Below are positions 19,307 through 28,868 of a stretch of DNA of 64,000 bases, one piece after another. The DNA comes from Enterococcus gilvus ATCC BAA-350. Lineage in GTDB: Bacteria > Bacillota > Bacilli > Lactobacillales > Enterococcaceae. The stretch is taken from contig NZ_ASWH01000001.1 in assembly GCF_000407545.1 (NCBI RefSeq), forward strand, positions 1,627,501 through 1,691,500, read 5' to 3'. The notes under the pieces were generated by a model. The model saw only the letters and a list, made by a program, of their open reading frames with translations, ran no database searches and was not told the DNA's origin. Numbering within the stretch: position 1 is the first letter of the stretch; the number at the start of each line of letters is the position of its first letter. A program made the translations under genes and the position numbers.

Positions 19307-20728
19307 TTAACTCCTCCTTAATTCTCTTGAAATACGTTTTAGCTGATCAAAAAACTGTTTCTGTGTTTTTTTCGTCAGCCGAGTATAATTCACCCTCATT
19401 GCCATTGTATCATTACTAAAAAGGAATGCGGGGGCTATCGCTATTTTTTCTCTTAGAAAAATCTCCCAATCTTTTCTCGTCAAACGCTGATGTTTCCAGG
19501 TCAAATACACATAGATGCCGCCATCGATTTTAGATATTGCCCAATCGTCTGCGATCTGATCCGATGCCGCAGCGAAGTCATGAGCCTTTTGCTTCAAGGT
19601 TGCCACGAGCGCTTCCTGATTTTTTTCAAAGTGCGCGTCTGTTAATGCTGTATGAGCAATTACTTGGGGGAAAATACTGATCGAAAAATCCATCATTTGT
19701 TTTGCCTCGGACAACCGTTGAATCAGATCTTGATCAGCAACGACCCAGCCAATTTTGATGGACGAACCCAACAATTTAGAGAGTGAACCCAAGTGGATGA
19801 CTTGATGTGGTGCTAGCTCCTTTAAAGACGGCGGCAGATCGATAAAATTCATTTCGCTAAACACTTCGTCTTCCACGATCGGTATCTGATAGTTATGACT
19901 AAGTGCAATCAATTCTTTTCGTCGATTTTCTGACATGGTCGTCCCAGTCGGATTTTGAAAGGTCGGGTTCAGAATGATCAATTTTATTTTCTTAGTCAGG
20001 ATGAGCTGCTCCAGCTTATCGATACGCATCCCTTCTTGATCCATCTCTACGCCATACAATTTAACACCGGCACTTGCGAAGATTGGTAGTGAGTATAAAA
20101 AAGAAGGGTCCTCAATCGCCACGCTATCACCACTTTGTAACATCACCTGCAGCAATAAGAACATCGCTTGTTGTGCGCCCGAAGTAATCAAGACTTGATT
20201 TGCCGAAACGTCGATTTTTTGTTCTAGTTTAATTCGCTTACAGATAATCTGCTGCAACGGCCGGTAGCCAAGAGGGCTTTGCTTCTGTTCCTCTAACAGT
20301 AATTCTTCCCACGTGTAAGAGGGAAATCGAAAATCAGGGATCAAATTGAGGGGCAGGTCTCCTGAGTAAAGATCAATTGCCTCAGGATCAGATAATAAGG
20401 GGTGGATTTTTTCTAGAAAAGACTCTTTAGGGTGCGATTCCTGCGTGAATAGACGGCGCCAATCGACCCGGGGAGTCGTACTGCGTCCCCAATTTCCTTC
20501 ATTCACCACTGTTCCACTGCCTTGCCGACGCAAGATCCAGCCAAGACTGACTAGCTCATCCAATGCGTGAACGACGGTTGACCGATTCACTTGGTAATGT
20601 TCTGCCAGCTTCCGTTCTGCCGGTAATTTATCGCCTGGTTTCAAGGTTCCCTCTTGGATATACGTAATAATTTGTTCAATGATTTGTTGATAAATCGGCG
20701 TAGACTTATTTTCTGCTAGTTCCCACAT
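19307..20728 (-). CDS. MocR/GntR-type transcriptional regulator with aminotransferase-like domain
   Basis: Residues 1-75 form a GntR winged helix (STPIYQQIIEQIITYIQEG, then PGDKLPAERKLAEHYQVNRSTV). Residues from about 120 form a class I aminotransferase fold with the PLP lysine in HLGSLSKLLGSSIKIGW. MocR proteins sense PLP or amino compounds and control neighbouring genes; the effector here is unknown. The ATG at 20728 (473 residues) is better spaced from the GGGGG site than the one at 20734. An inverted repeat just upstream suggests autoregulation, and the downstream nitroreductase is the obvious co-regulated gene. Confidence 0.9.
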   Translation of the reverse strand: MWELAENKSTPIYQQIIEQIITYIQEGTLKPGDKLPAERKLAEHYQVNRSTVVHALDELVSLGWILRRQGSGTVVNEGNWGRSTTPRVDWRRLFTQESHPKESFLEKIHPLLSDPEAIDLYSGDLPLNLIPDFRFPSYTWEELLLEEQKQSPLGYRPLQQIICKRIKLEQKIDVSANQVLITSGAQQAMFLLLQVMLQSGDSVAIEDPSFLYSLPIFASAGVKLYGVEMDQEGMRIDKLEQLILTKKIKLIILNPTFQNPTGTTMSENRRKELIALSHNYQIPIVEDEVFSEMNFIDLPPSLKELAPHQVIHLGSLSKLLGSSIKIGWVVADQDLIQRLSEAKQMMDFSISIFPQVIAHTALTDAHFEKNQEALVATLKQKAHDFAAASDQIADDWAISKIDGGIYVYLTWKHQRLTRKDWEIFLREKIAIAPAFLFSNDTMAMRVNYTRLTKKTQKQFFDQLKRISRELRRS

Positions 20729-20743
20729 GGTCATCCCCCGTTT

Positions 20744-20775
20744 ATAATTGGATGATTTAACATTAATCCAATTAT
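20744..20775. promoter_or_regulatory. inverted repeat, candidate operator of the MocR regulator
   Basis: ATAATTGGAT and ATCCAATTAT form a perfect 10-bp inverted repeat with a 12-base spacer, 16 bases before the start codon. A TTGACA -35 lies at 20783-20788, so the repeat covers the -10 and start region. Position and symmetry suit self-repression. Confidence 0.65.
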
Positions 20776-20798
20776 ATTTTCATGTCAATTGAACAAAG

Positions 20799-20836
20799 AA
20801 AAAGACTCCTGCCAAGCAAACGACAGGAGTCTTTTT
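20799..20836 (-). terminator. guaC terminator
   Basis: 13-bp stem AAAAAGACTCCTG/CAGGAGTCTTTTT just downstream of the guaC stop, with T runs in both directions. Confidence 0.9.
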
Positions 20837-20844
20837 AAAATCTT

Positions 20845-21822
20845 TTAAATGGTATCACCATTAAAAATCGAATTTTTAACGATGACATAATCTACTTTTT
20901 GCAAGGCTTCTAAGTCATTGCCACCAGCATAGGAGATAGAGGATTGCAAGTCCTGCTGCATTTCTACTAAAGTGTCTTTTAAAGAACCTTTATAAGGTAT
21001 CCAAATTTTCTTACCTTCCACGTTTTTCTTTTCGCCTTTTTGGAATTCAGAAGCACTACCGAAGTATTCTTTGTATACAACGCCTTCCTCCACCATTGTT
21101 TCCCCAGGAGATTCTTCGTGTCCAGCAAATAGAGAACCAATCATGATCATCGTTGCACCAAAGCGAATAGATTTCGCAATATCGCCATGTGTACGAATCC
21201 CGCCATCTGCAATAATTGGTTTCCGTGCTGCTTTAGCACACCAGCTTAACGCAGCTAACTGCCATCCACCCGTACCAAAGCCTGTTTTAATTTTAGTAAT
21301 ACATACTTTCCCCGGTCCAATTCCTAGTTTTGTCGCATCAGCTCCGGCATTTTCCAATTCACGTACAGCTTCTGGCGTGCCGACATTTCCAGCGATAACG
21401 AAGGTTTCCGGCAAGTATGTTTTTATGTGTTTGATCATATTGATGACCGCATCTGAATGACCATGAGCAATATCGATCGTGATAAAATCAGGGTTCAACT
21501 TCTCTTCAGCCAACTGTTTTACAAAATCATATTCGTAGCCTTTGACGCCGACACTGATTGATGTAAACAACCCGCGCGCTTGCATTTTTTTAATGAAAGG
21601 AATTCGCTCCTCTTCATAAAAGCGATGCATAATATAGAAATACCCATTTTCTGCCAAAAATTCAGCAATCGTTTCATCGATGATCGTTTGCATATTGGCT
21701 GGTACAACAGGCATTTTAAAACTGAATTTCCCTAATTTAACAGTCGTGTCACATTCTGATCGGCTGTTCACAATACATTTGTTGGGGATCAACTGAATAT
21801 CTTCATAATCAAATACTTTCAT
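20845..21822 (-). CDS. guaC: GMP reductase
   Basis: Converts GMP to IMP with NADPH, feeding guanine nucleotides back to the adenine branch. IMPDH/GMPR barrel with the catalytic-loop motif [15 protein letters not shown] near residue 170 and [20 protein letters not shown] near residue 205. No CBS domains are present, and the 325-residue length is that of GuaC, not GuaB. The start [15 protein letters not shown] at 21822 has GGAGG at 6 bases; the frame stays open 35 codons further up without a ribosome site. Confidence 0.95.
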   Translation of the reverse strand: MKVFDYEDIQLIPNKCIVNSRSECDTTVKLGKFSFKMPVVPANMQTIIDETIAEFLAENGYFYIMHRFYEEERIPFIKKMQARGLFTSISVGVKGYEYDFVKQLAEEKLNPDFITIDIAHGHSDAVINMIKHIKTYLPETFVIAGNVGTPEAVRELENAGADATKLGIGPGKVCITKIKTGFGTGGWQLAALSWCAKAARKPIIADGGIRTHGDIAKSIRFGATMIMIGSLFAGHEESPGETMVEEGVVYKEYFGSASEFQKGEKKNVEGKKIWIPYKGSLKDTLVEMQQDLQSSISYAGGNDLEALQKVDYVIVKNSIFNGDTI

Positions 21823-21865
21823 AAATGGCCTCCAATGGATAACATAGCTATCTCGTTTTATTCTC

Positions 21866-21892
21866 GTCATTTTTTTACTTATGAAAAATGAC
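21866..21892 (-). promoter_or_regulatory. hairpin in the guaC leader
   Basis: GTCATTTTT/AAAAATGAC, a 9-bp stem with a 9-base loop, between the promoter and the guaC ribosome site. It has no T run on the minus strand after the stem, so it is not a standard terminator. Confidence 0.4.
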
Positions 21893-21913
21893 CGTGTTCT
21901 CGTCGCGCGAAGC

Positions 21914-21943
21914 TTTACACAAAACAAACGTTACAACTGTCAA
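21914..21943 (-). promoter_or_regulatory. guaC promoter
   Basis: -35 TTGACA at 21938-21943, 18-base spacer, -10 TGTAAA at 21914-21919, about 90 bases before the guaC ATG. Confidence 0.6.
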
Positions 21944-22003
21944 CCGATGCATACACACCCTCTTAACAGTACCTGATACGTGTAAATCGCGAACGATAAA
22001 AAA

Positions 22004-22027
22004 ACATAGGGCAGTATCGCCCTATGT
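22004..22027 (-). terminator. terminator of the 142-residue orphan gene
   Basis: 9-bp stem ACATAGGGC/GCCCTATGT followed on the minus strand by seven T, 73 bases after the stop at 22100. Confidence 0.85.
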
Positions 22028-22099
22028 AATTTACAACATATCCGGTTAAAAAGCAAGCTGATTTTAAATTTTATCGCAAAAAACACGAACATTACCTTT

Positions 22100-22528
22100 T
22101 TATACTAAAGCACTTCTTAATTTTTTCGCCTGTAGACTGATTAAAAAGATAACATCTTCCATTTCTTCTTCGTTTGTCACATTCATTTCGATCTTCTGCG
22201 TTTTTTTTGACACGTCTTCAAATTTTTCCTTAAACTCCTTCGACATCACCTTTACCATCGGAGTCAAATAGCTTATACCAAAATCTGGGAAGGGAGTGCT
22301 CACGGAGAAATAGTTTTCATGAATCTTGATTTGACAAAGTAGACCGTTGTATTGCTCGATCACTAATTGCCAGCCTGATTTTTTTTGGAATATGTATGTG
22401 ATTTTCGGATCATAATGTCTCATGATCTGAGCTAATAAGATTTTTAGATATTGGGAATTTGGCAATCCTGATAAGATCGTCTGGAGTTCTCTCTTTTCAT
22501 CATCAGCCTTGGATCGTTTTCTTTCCAT
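22100..22528 (-). CDS. unrecognised 142-residue protein
   Basis: I do not recognise the family. The N-terminus is highly charged (MERKRSKADDEKRELQTILS), the middle has a mixed beta pattern (ITYIFQKKSGWQLVIEQYNG, LLCQIKIHENYFSVSTPFPD), and the end is helical with acidic and lysine-rich stretches. No signal peptide or membrane segment. The ATG at 22528 follows GCGAGGAC, a modest site; an upstream TTG would add six residues. It stands alone between guaC and purD with its own terminator, and both flanking genes are purine genes on the same strand. Confidence 0.65.
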   Translation of the reverse strand: MERKRSKADDEKRELQTILSGLPNSQYLKILLAQIMRHYDPKITYIFQKKSGWQLVIEQYNGLLCQIKIHENYFSVSTPFPDFGISYLTPMVKVMSKEFKEKFEDVSKKTQKIEMNVTNEEEMEDVIFLISLQAKKLRSALV

Positions 22529-22710
22529 AGTCCTCGCCTCTTTCAATACGCTGTGGAACGAAAAATAATTCTAACTAATGCAATGGTTGTATGAGTTAAA
22601 TTCTTTTTATTTTTCTTCAATTTCATATATTCTTTTAACGTTTTTTTCATATTCAGTTTACCATTTTTAATGAAAACTGTCATTTTTTTAATCCGGTTAC
22701 TCCTATAACC

Positions 22711-22743
22711 AAAAAAAAAAAAAAAGACCCATCGGCCTTTTTT
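22711..22743 (-). terminator. terminator of the purCSQLFMNHD operon
   Basis: Stem AAAAAAGGCC/GGTCTTTTTT with a 4-base loop, followed on the minus strand by an unbroken run of about 15 T, immediately after the purD stop. Confidence 0.8.
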
Positions 22744-22745
22744 AA

Positions 22746-23993
22746 TTATTTTGATTTATCACCAATATCCCGGCGATAAAAATAGTTTTTGGTAGTAGCT
22801 TCATCCAACGCTTGGTATACTTTCTTTTGCGCTGCTTCAATCGTGTCGGCTTCTGCTTCTACTAAGAGTACTCGTCCGCCTGAAGCCACGATTGCTTCAT
22901 TCTTATCAGCGACTCCTGCATAATAAACGGTCACTTGGTCATTAAAGGTTGGTATATCCATCCCTTTTTTATAGTCATTCGGATAGCCTTCTGCCGCCAA
23001 TACGACGCCCACGGACGCTCGTTCGCTCCAAGTCAGCTCTGGCTTACAATTGTTCAGCAGATCATCAATGATCTGTGCAAGATCACTTGTCAGTCGAGGC
23101 AGGACAACCTGTGTTTCAGGATCACCAAAGCGAGCATTGAATTCAATGACTTTTGGCCCTTTTTCTGTCGCGATCAGTCCAGCATATAAGATTCCTGTAA
23201 AGGGCGTATCGTTTTTGATCATTCCTAAAGCTGCTGGCTTGACTATTTTTTCTAACGCAGACGTTACTATCTCTGAAGAAATTTGAGGGACTGGTGAATA
23301 GGCCCCCATCCCACCAGTATTTGGACCTTGATCGCCGTCATAAGCACGTTTGTGGTCCTGAGCGATGACCATTGGATAGACTTCTTCGTCCTTTACAAAT
23401 GCGAGTAGTGAAAATTCTTCCCCCGCTAAAAATTCTTCCACCACGACTTTGTCACCACTCTCACCGAAGCGATGATCCGTCATCATTTCTTTCAATGCTT
23501 GCAACGCATCGTCTAAGGTGAGTGCAACAGTAACGCCTTTGCCCGCTGCCAACCCATCCGCTTTGATGACGATGGGTGCGCCTTTTTCTCTGACATACGC
23601 GCACGCTGCCTCATAGTCAGTAAAGGCTTCGTACTCCGCCGTCGGGATTTGATTGTTCACCATGAGTTTTTTCGCGAATTCCTTGGAACCCTCGATCATT
23701 GCGGCTGCTCTATTCGGACCAAATATTTTTAATCCAGCTTTTTGGAAATCATCCACGATCCCATTTAATAGCGGAATCTCAGGTCCTACAAAGGTCCAAG
23801 CGATGCCCTGTTCTTTTGCAAATGAGATCAGCGCTTCGTGATCATCTTCTGCAATATCGAGGCGCTGAATCCCGTCCTTTTTCATGCCAGGATTGCCCTT
23901 TGCACAAAAGACATCTGTTACCTTTGGACTTTCCAGCATTTTTTTCGCAATCGCATGTTCACGTCCGCCGCTGCCAATAATTAATACCTTCAT
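22746..23993 (-). CDS. purD: phosphoribosylamine-glycine ligase (GAR synthetase)
   Basis: Second step of de novo purine synthesis, joining phosphoribosylamine and glycine with ATP. The N-terminal nucleotide fold begins MKVLIIGSGGREHAIA. The ATP-grasp core carries IVIKADGLAAGKGV near residue 140 and the metal/ATP region FNARFGDPETQVVLPRL near residue 288. The 415-residue length is standard. It is the last gene of the operon, 15 bases after purH. Confidence 0.97.
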   Translation of the reverse strand: MKVLIIGSGGREHAIAKKMLESPKVTDVFCAKGNPGMKKDGIQRLDIAEDDHEALISFAKEQGIAWTFVGPEIPLLNGIVDDFQKAGLKIFGPNRAAAMIEGSKEFAKKLMVNNQIPTAEYEAFTDYEAACAYVREKGAPIVIKADGLAAGKGVTVALTLDDALQALKEMMTDHRFGESGDKVVVEEFLAGEEFSLLAFVKDEEVYPMVIAQDHKRAYDGDQGPNTGGMGAYSPVPQISSEIVTSALEKIVKPAALGMIKNDTPFTGILYAGLIATEKGPKVIEFNARFGDPETQVVLPRLTSDLAQIIDDLLNNCKPELTWSERASVGVVLAAEGYPNDYKKGMDIPTFNDQVTVYYAGVADKNEAIVASGGRVLLVEAEADTIEAAQKKVYQALDEATTKNYFYRRDIGDKSK

Positions 23994-24008
23994 TGAATCC
24001 TCCTCAAA

Positions 24009-25541
24009 TTAATGTTTGAAATGACGAACGCCAGTGAAGACCATCGCTACACCATATTTATTAGCCATCGCGATTGAATCCTTGTCACGAATACTTCCAC
24101 CCGGCTGAACAATCGCCTTGATTCCATGCTGTGCCGCGTATTCTACACTGTCATCCATTGGGAAATAAGCATCACTCGCTAAAACTGCCCCTTCCATCCG
24201 GCCTTTTGCCTCTTCAAGAGCAATTTTTACGGAGCCTACTCGATTCATTTGACCTGCACCAACGCCGACAGTTTGATGAGCGTTTGCGACAACGATCGCA
24301 TTCGATTTTACATGCTTCACGGCTTTCCAAGCAAATGCCAATGCCTTCAGCTCTTCGTCTGTTGGTTTCCGATCTGTAGCTACTTCCCATTCTTCTGGAA
24401 TTTCTGTCACAACATCTTGCTCTTGAACAAGCAAGCCGCCTAGAACAGACACCACTTCTTGCTGATCGCTGTTCGTGTTGCTGAAATCCAACGTCATTAA
24501 GCGCAGGTTTTTCTTGCTTGATAATACGTCAAAGGCTTCCTTGCTGAAGCTTGGAGCAATAATAATTTCTAAAAATAGCTTGTGCATTTCTTCTGCTGTT
24601 TCTAGGTCGATTTCGCGGTTTGCGACTAAGATACCGCCAAAGATAGAAGTAGGGTCTGCCTCATATGCAAATTGATACGCCTCTGCAATCGTTCGGCCGC
24701 TACCGATCCCACATGGATTCATATGCTTCAGTGCCACTACAGTAGGGTCGGAAAATTCTCTGGCAATACGAATAGCCGCATCGGCATCCTTAATATTATT
24801 GTAGGACAATTCTTTCCCGTGTAATTGTTCCGCACTGGCAATCGAATAAGAAACCGGTCGGGCATTTTGATAAAAAGCAGCCGTTTGATGACTATTTTCC
24901 CCATACCGCAGCGTTTGCTTCAGCTCATAGGTCAACGTCATTTTTTCTGGTTCCAGCTCTTCTACACGATTCGTTAAGTATTCTGCGATTAAGGCATCGT
25001 AGGCCGCAGTGTGACGGAAAACTTTCGCCGCTAAACGTTTCCGCGTTTCTAACGTAGTCGCCTGATTACTTTTCATTTCTGCTAACACAAGTGAATAATC
25101 TTCTGGATCAACAACGACCGTTACCGATGCGAAGTTTTTCGCAGCGGAACGAAGCATGCTTGGCCCGCCGATATCAATGTTCTCAATCGCTTCTGCCTCC
25201 GTGACGTCTGCTTTAGAGATCGTTTCTTTAAATGGATAGAGATTTACGCAAACAAAATCAATCGGCAGAATATCCTGCGCCTGCATTGCCTCTAAATGAC
25301 TTGCTAGATCGCGGCGGCCTAATAACCCACCATGGATTTTTGGATGCAGCGTCTTCACGCGGCCGTCCATCATTTCTGGAAAACCAGTAACTTCGTCAAT
25401 ACTCAAGGTCGATAGTCCGGCATCGTCTAGTACTTTTTTAGTCCCGCCCGTAGAAATAATCTCAATCCCTGCGTCAATCAATCCTTTAGTAAATTCTACA
25501 ATTCCGGTTTTATCTGAAACACTAATCAATGCTCTTGTCAT
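24009..25541 (-). CDS. purH: bifunctional AICAR transformylase/IMP cyclohydrolase
   Basis: Performs the last two steps to IMP. Residues 1-190 form the cyclohydrolase domain ([27 protein letters not shown]). The rest is the AICAR transformylase with [14 protein letters not shown] and the catalytic KHMNPCG motif. 510 residues is standard. AAGGAGAATCATA precedes the ATG. A 169-base gap separates it from purN, the longest in this operon, which leaves room for an internal promoter although I see no convincing one. Confidence 0.97.
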   Translation of the reverse strand: MTRALISVSDKTGIVEFTKGLIDAGIEIISTGGTKKVLDDAGLSTLSIDEVTGFPEMMDGRVKTLHPKIHGGLLGRRDLASHLEAMQAQDILPIDFVCVNLYPFKETISKADVTEAEAIENIDIGGPSMLRSAAKNFASVTVVVDPEDYSLVLAEMKSNQATTLETRKRLAAKVFRHTAAYDALIAEYLTNRVEELEPEKMTLTYELKQTLRYGENSHQTAAFYQNARPVSYSIASAEQLHGKELSYNNIKDADAAIRIAREFSDPTVVALKHMNPCGIGSGRTIAEAYQFAYEADPTSIFGGILVANREIDLETAEEMHKLFLEIIIAPSFSKEAFDVLSSKKNLRLMTLDFSNTNSDQQEVVSVLGGLLVQEQDVVTEIPEEWEVATDRKPTDEELKALAFAWKAVKHVKSNAIVVANAHQTVGVGAGQMNRVGSVKIALEEAKGRMEGAVLASDAYFPMDDSVEYAAQHGIKAIVQPGGSIRDKDSIAMANKYGVAMVFTGVRHFKH

Positions 25542-25660
25542 TATGATTCTCCTTATTCATAGTAATGAATTCATTTTGTTTGTGAACGACTAAATACGTA
25601 TATCGAATACCAAGCAATTAGGCATTTGACTTTCCAATTGAAAAGTTTTTCTCGCTTTTT

Positions 25661-25676
25661 CTTTACATTTGTAAAG
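25661..25676. repeat. 16-mer CTTTACATTTGTAAAG, copy 1
   Basis: A near-palindrome containing TACATTTGTA, which matches the TACAnnTGTA operator core of the CopY/BlaI/MecI repressor family. It lies in the purN-purH gap. The identical 16-mer recurs at 39897. Confidence 0.4.
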
Positions 25677-25710
25677 TTTTAGAGCGATTCGCTTAGTATG
25701 TGTAAACTTC

Positions 25711-26283
25711 TCAGTTGTCAGATTCTTTTACAATTTCTGCTAAAACCTGAGGGTAAAGCTGGTGTTCAACTGCATGGATCTTCGTTTCTAAATCACTCAA
25801 GCTGTCTGTTTCAGCAACAGATACTTTCCCTTGAGCAATGATCGGTCCTGTGTCCACGCCGCGATCGACATAGTGAATCGTCACGCCTGTTTCCTTTACC
25901 CCTGCCTCATAGGCGTCTCTGATCCCGTGTAAACCTGGAAAATCAGGGAGCAGGGCTGGATGGATATTGACGATTCGATTCGGAAATGCTGTTAACAAGT
26001 CTTCGCCGATAATGCGCATATACCCCGCTAATACGACCAATTCAACCTCGTGATCCTTCAATTTCTTTAACAGGGCTGCTTCGTAACTTTTCTTATCAGG
26101 AAACTCTTTCAACTCGAAGCTCTCACAAGGAATCGAAAATTTCTTTCCTCGTTCTAACACATAGGCATCGCGATGATCAGAAAACAGCAAAACCAACTCG
26201 GCCGGGATCTCTTTATCTTTGACGGCCTGAGCGATCACTTCAAAGTTCGACCCATTTCCTGAAGCTAAAACGGCTATTCTCAT
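25711..26283 (-). CDS. purN: phosphoribosylglycinamide formyltransferase
   Basis: Transfers a formyl group from 10-formyltetrahydrofolate to GAR. Starts [17 protein letters not shown] (phosphate loop). The catalytic Asn-His pair is in [16 protein letters not shown] near residue 106, and the catalytic Asp is in [10 protein letters not shown] near residue 143. 190 residues. Its start overlaps the purM stop by 4 bases, so the two are translationally coupled. Confidence 0.96.
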   Translation of the reverse strand: MRIAVLASGNGSNFEVIAQAVKDKEIPAELVLLFSDHRDAYVLERGKKFSIPCESFELKEFPDKKSYEAALLKKLKDHEVELVVLAGYMRIIGEDLLTAFPNRIVNIHPALLPDFPGLHGIRDAYEAGVKETGVTIHYVDRGVDTGPIIAQGKVSVAETDSLSDLETKIHAVEHQLYPQVLAEIVKESDN

Positions 26284-27323
26284 ATTTTTTTCCCTTTGAA
26301 AAGAATCGCTGCTTCCTCTTTTTTCGTCACTTTGCCGATTAGAAAGAAGGCTTCGTTTCGTTCAGTGAGATCCGCTTTGACAGCGTCTAATTTTTCTGGA
26401 GAAACAGCCAAGACCATTCCAATCCCCATATTGAAAATTTCGTACATTTCCATTTCAGGAATTTTTCCGTACTTTGCTAGCGCGTCAAAGATCGGTAAAA
26501 CAGGCCACGCATCTAAGTGGATCTCGCAGGCCAATGCGTCCGGCAGCATTCTTGGTAAATTTTCTACAAAGCCGCCACCCGTCACATGGGCGATCCCATT
26601 CACTAATTCCTTTTTGATCAGAGGCATTACTGCGTCAACATAAATCTTTGTTGGTGTCAAAATTTCATCGCTGAGAGTGCCAGAAAGCTCCGGCAGCTTC
26701 TCGTCGTATGAAAAATGATTCGTTTCGAAGAAAATTTTCCGAACTAAGGAGTAGCCATTTGAATGAATTCCTGAAGAAGGCAAACCAACTAAGATGTCGC
26801 CCTCCGAAATTTTCTCGCCGGTGATCATTTGGCTTTTCTCAGCGATTCCCACTGTAAAACCTGCAAGATCATAATCGTCTTCACCATACATTCCCGGCAT
26901 CTCAGCAGTTTCTCCACCGATCAAGGCTGCTCCTGCTTGCACACAGCCTTCCGCAACACCAGCAACCACTTGTTCCAATCGCGCGGGTATATTTTTTCCT
27001 GTTGCGATGTAATCTAGAAAGTATAACGGTTCTGCTCCTTGTGCTACGATATCGTTCACACACATAGCGACACAATCGATCCCGATCGTATCATGTTTGT
27101 CCGCCTGAATCGCTACCATCAATTTTGTTCCGACCCCGTCTGTTCCTGAGACTAGAACAGGCTCTTTTACATCGAATTGGCTCAAGTCAAAACAGCCGCC
27201 AAATCCGCCGATGGCACCCATGACGCCTAATCTTTCGGTCCTTTTCACATGCTTTTTGATACGCTCCACTACTTCATAACCGGCCTCAACATCTACACCA
27301 GCTCTGGAATATGCATTTCCCAC
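26280..27323 (-). CDS. purM: phosphoribosylformylglycinamidine cyclo-ligase (AIR synthetase)
   Basis: Closes the imidazole ring using ATP. The N-terminus [32 protein letters not shown] and the glycine-rich [20 protein letters not shown] are family signatures. 347 residues. The start is GTG at 27323 with AAGGGGCG upstream. It follows purF after a 105-base gap with no obvious signal. Confidence 0.96.
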   Translation of the reverse strand: MGNAYSRAGVDVEAGYEVVERIKKHVKRTERLGVMGAIGGFGGCFDLSQFDVKEPVLVSGTDGVGTKLMVAIQADKHDTIGIDCVAMCVNDIVAQGAEPLYFLDYIATGKNIPARLEQVVAGVAEGCVQAGAALIGGETAEMPGMYGEDDYDLAGFTVGIAEKSQMITGEKISEGDILVGLPSSGIHSNGYSLVRKIFFETNHFSYDEKLPELSGTLSDEILTPTKIYVDAVMPLIKKELVNGIAHVTGGGFVENLPRMLPDALACEIHLDAWPVLPIFDALAKYGKIPEMEMYEIFNMGIGMVLAVSPEKLDAVKADLTERNEAFFLIGKVTKKEEAAILFKGKKI

Positions 27324-27428
27324 TCGTTTCGCCCCTTATTCGTTTTTGTTGATTCATTTAGAAAAACAGAAAATTTATAGACCCTTTACCGCATCTATCA
27401 TGCGCCTGGGCCTTTGATATCAGCCGCT

Positions 27429-28868
27429 TTAAACAAACGAAGTCTTTTCCTTCAGTGTTGCTTGGTAATGTGCCTCATAATCGTATAACGGTGTCGGATA
27501 GTCTCCGTTAAAATAGGCCATGCACAACCCTGAATAGGGTGCGTCAAAATGTAACCCAATAGCGTTGATCAGTCCTTCTTCACTTAAAAAAGAAAGAGAA
27601 TCTGCACCGATCAGTTCGCGAATTTCTTCAATTGAATGATTGGCCGCAATCAGCTCTTTGCGGGTTTGTATGTCAATCCCGTAAAAACAAGGATAGCGCA
27701 AAGGAGGCGAAGCAATGCGCACGTGAACTTCCTTCGCACCTGCTTCTTTTAATAAGTTTACGATGCGACGGCTCGTTGTCCCGCGGACGATCGAGTCATC
27801 CACCATAATAACTCGTTTGCCCTCAACGACACCTCGGACAGCCGAAAGCTTCATCCGCACCCCTTGCTCCCGCAATTCTTGAGTTGGCTGGATAAACGTT
27901 CTGGCGACATATTGATTTTTTACTAACCCCATTTCATAGGGGATGCCTGATTCTTCTGCATAGCCGCTTGCCGCTGATAAGGATGAATTTGGCACACCCA
28001 CCACCATATCTGCGTCAATGCCGTCTTCCTGTGATAAAATGCGCCCCATGTTTTTGCGCGCACTGTGAACGTTCACGCCAGCAATGTTTGAATCGGGACG
28101 GGCAAAATAAATATATTCCATTGAACAAATGGCGTGTTGTGTCTCTTTCGTAAAATGTTCGACTTTTAGGCCTTCATCGTTGATCGTGATGATCTCGCCT
28201 GGATTCACATCTTGAATAAACGTGGCGCCAACGACTTCCAGCGCACACGTTTCCGATGCTACGACATACGCGCCATTGACCATTTGTCCAATAGACAACG
28301 GGCGAAAGCCGTTAGGATCAAGTGCCGCCACCATCGATTCTTCTGTCAGCATCAGGTAAGCGAAGCCGCCCTTGACCGTGTTTAGGGCCTCCTTCATTCG
28401 TTCACACAATGTTTCCTTTTGACTGCGGCGAATCAAGTGCATCAAAATTTCAGTATCAGAGTTTGAATGGAAGATGGCTCCATCAATTTCCAATTCCTTT
28501 CGCAAACTTTTTGCATTGGTCAAATTTCCATTATGAGCTAACGCAAAATCCCCATCATAGAAATTGAATAAAAAAGGCTGGATATTATCGACACTGCTGT
28601 TTCCTGCCGTCGCATAGCGCACATGACCAATCGCTGCTTGCCCTGTTAACTGGTTTAATTGACGCTCATCTTTAAAGACTTCAGACAACAATCCTAGACC
28701 ACGAGTACTCATTAATTTGCCGCTGTCATTACTAACGATTCCAGCACCTTCTTGACCACGGTGCTGCAAACTATGCAAGCCAAAATAAGTGACGCGTGCA
28801 GCATCTGGGTGACCCCAGATGCCGAAAACGCCACACTCTTCATTTAAACTTTTTACTTCATTAGACAT
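27429..28868 (-). CDS. purF: amidophosphoribosyltransferase, committed step of purine synthesis
   Basis: Makes phosphoribosylamine from PRPP and glutamine. An 11-residue propeptide ([11 protein letters not shown]) precedes Cys12 in CGVFGIWGH, the N-terminal nucleophile of the glutaminase domain. The PRPP site is [16 protein letters not shown] near residue 340. Three cysteines at Bacillus-type Fe-S ligand positions are kept ([19 protein letters not shown]), but the expected fourth in the C-terminal Cys-x2-Cys is Tyr (GLCMAYF). The start at 28868 has GGGAGG upstream and overlaps purL by 16 bases; the ATG at 28886 has no ribosome site. 479 residues. Confidence 0.96.
   Translation of the reverse strand: MSNEVKSLNEECGVFGIWGHPDAARVTYFGLHSLQHRGQEGAGIVSNDSGKLMSTRGLGLLSEVFKDERQLNQLTGQAAIGHVRYATAGNSSVDNIQPFLFNFYDGDFALAHNGNLTNAKSLRKELEIDGAIFHSNSDTEILMHLIRRSQKETLCERMKEALNTVKGGFAYLMLTEESMVAALDPNGFRPLSIGQMVNGAYVVASETCALEVVGATFIQDVNPGEIITINDEGLKVEHFTKETQHAICSMEYIYFARPDSNIAGVNVHSARKNMGRILSQEDGIDADMVVGVPNSSLSAASGYAEESGIPYEMGLVKNQYVARTFIQPTQELREQGVRMKLSAVRGVVEGKRVIMVDDSIVRGTTSRRIVNLLKEAGAKEVHVRIASPPLRYPCFYGIDIQTRKELIAANHSIEEIRELIGADSLSFLSEEGLINAIGLHFDAPYSGLCMAYFNGDYPTPLYDYEAHYQATLKEKTSFV

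Noticed and set aside
21823..21927. N-terminal extension of GMP reductase (35 residues)
   Set aside because: The extension is basic, unlike the family, and contains the promoter -10 region and leader hairpin; the ribosome site supports 21822.
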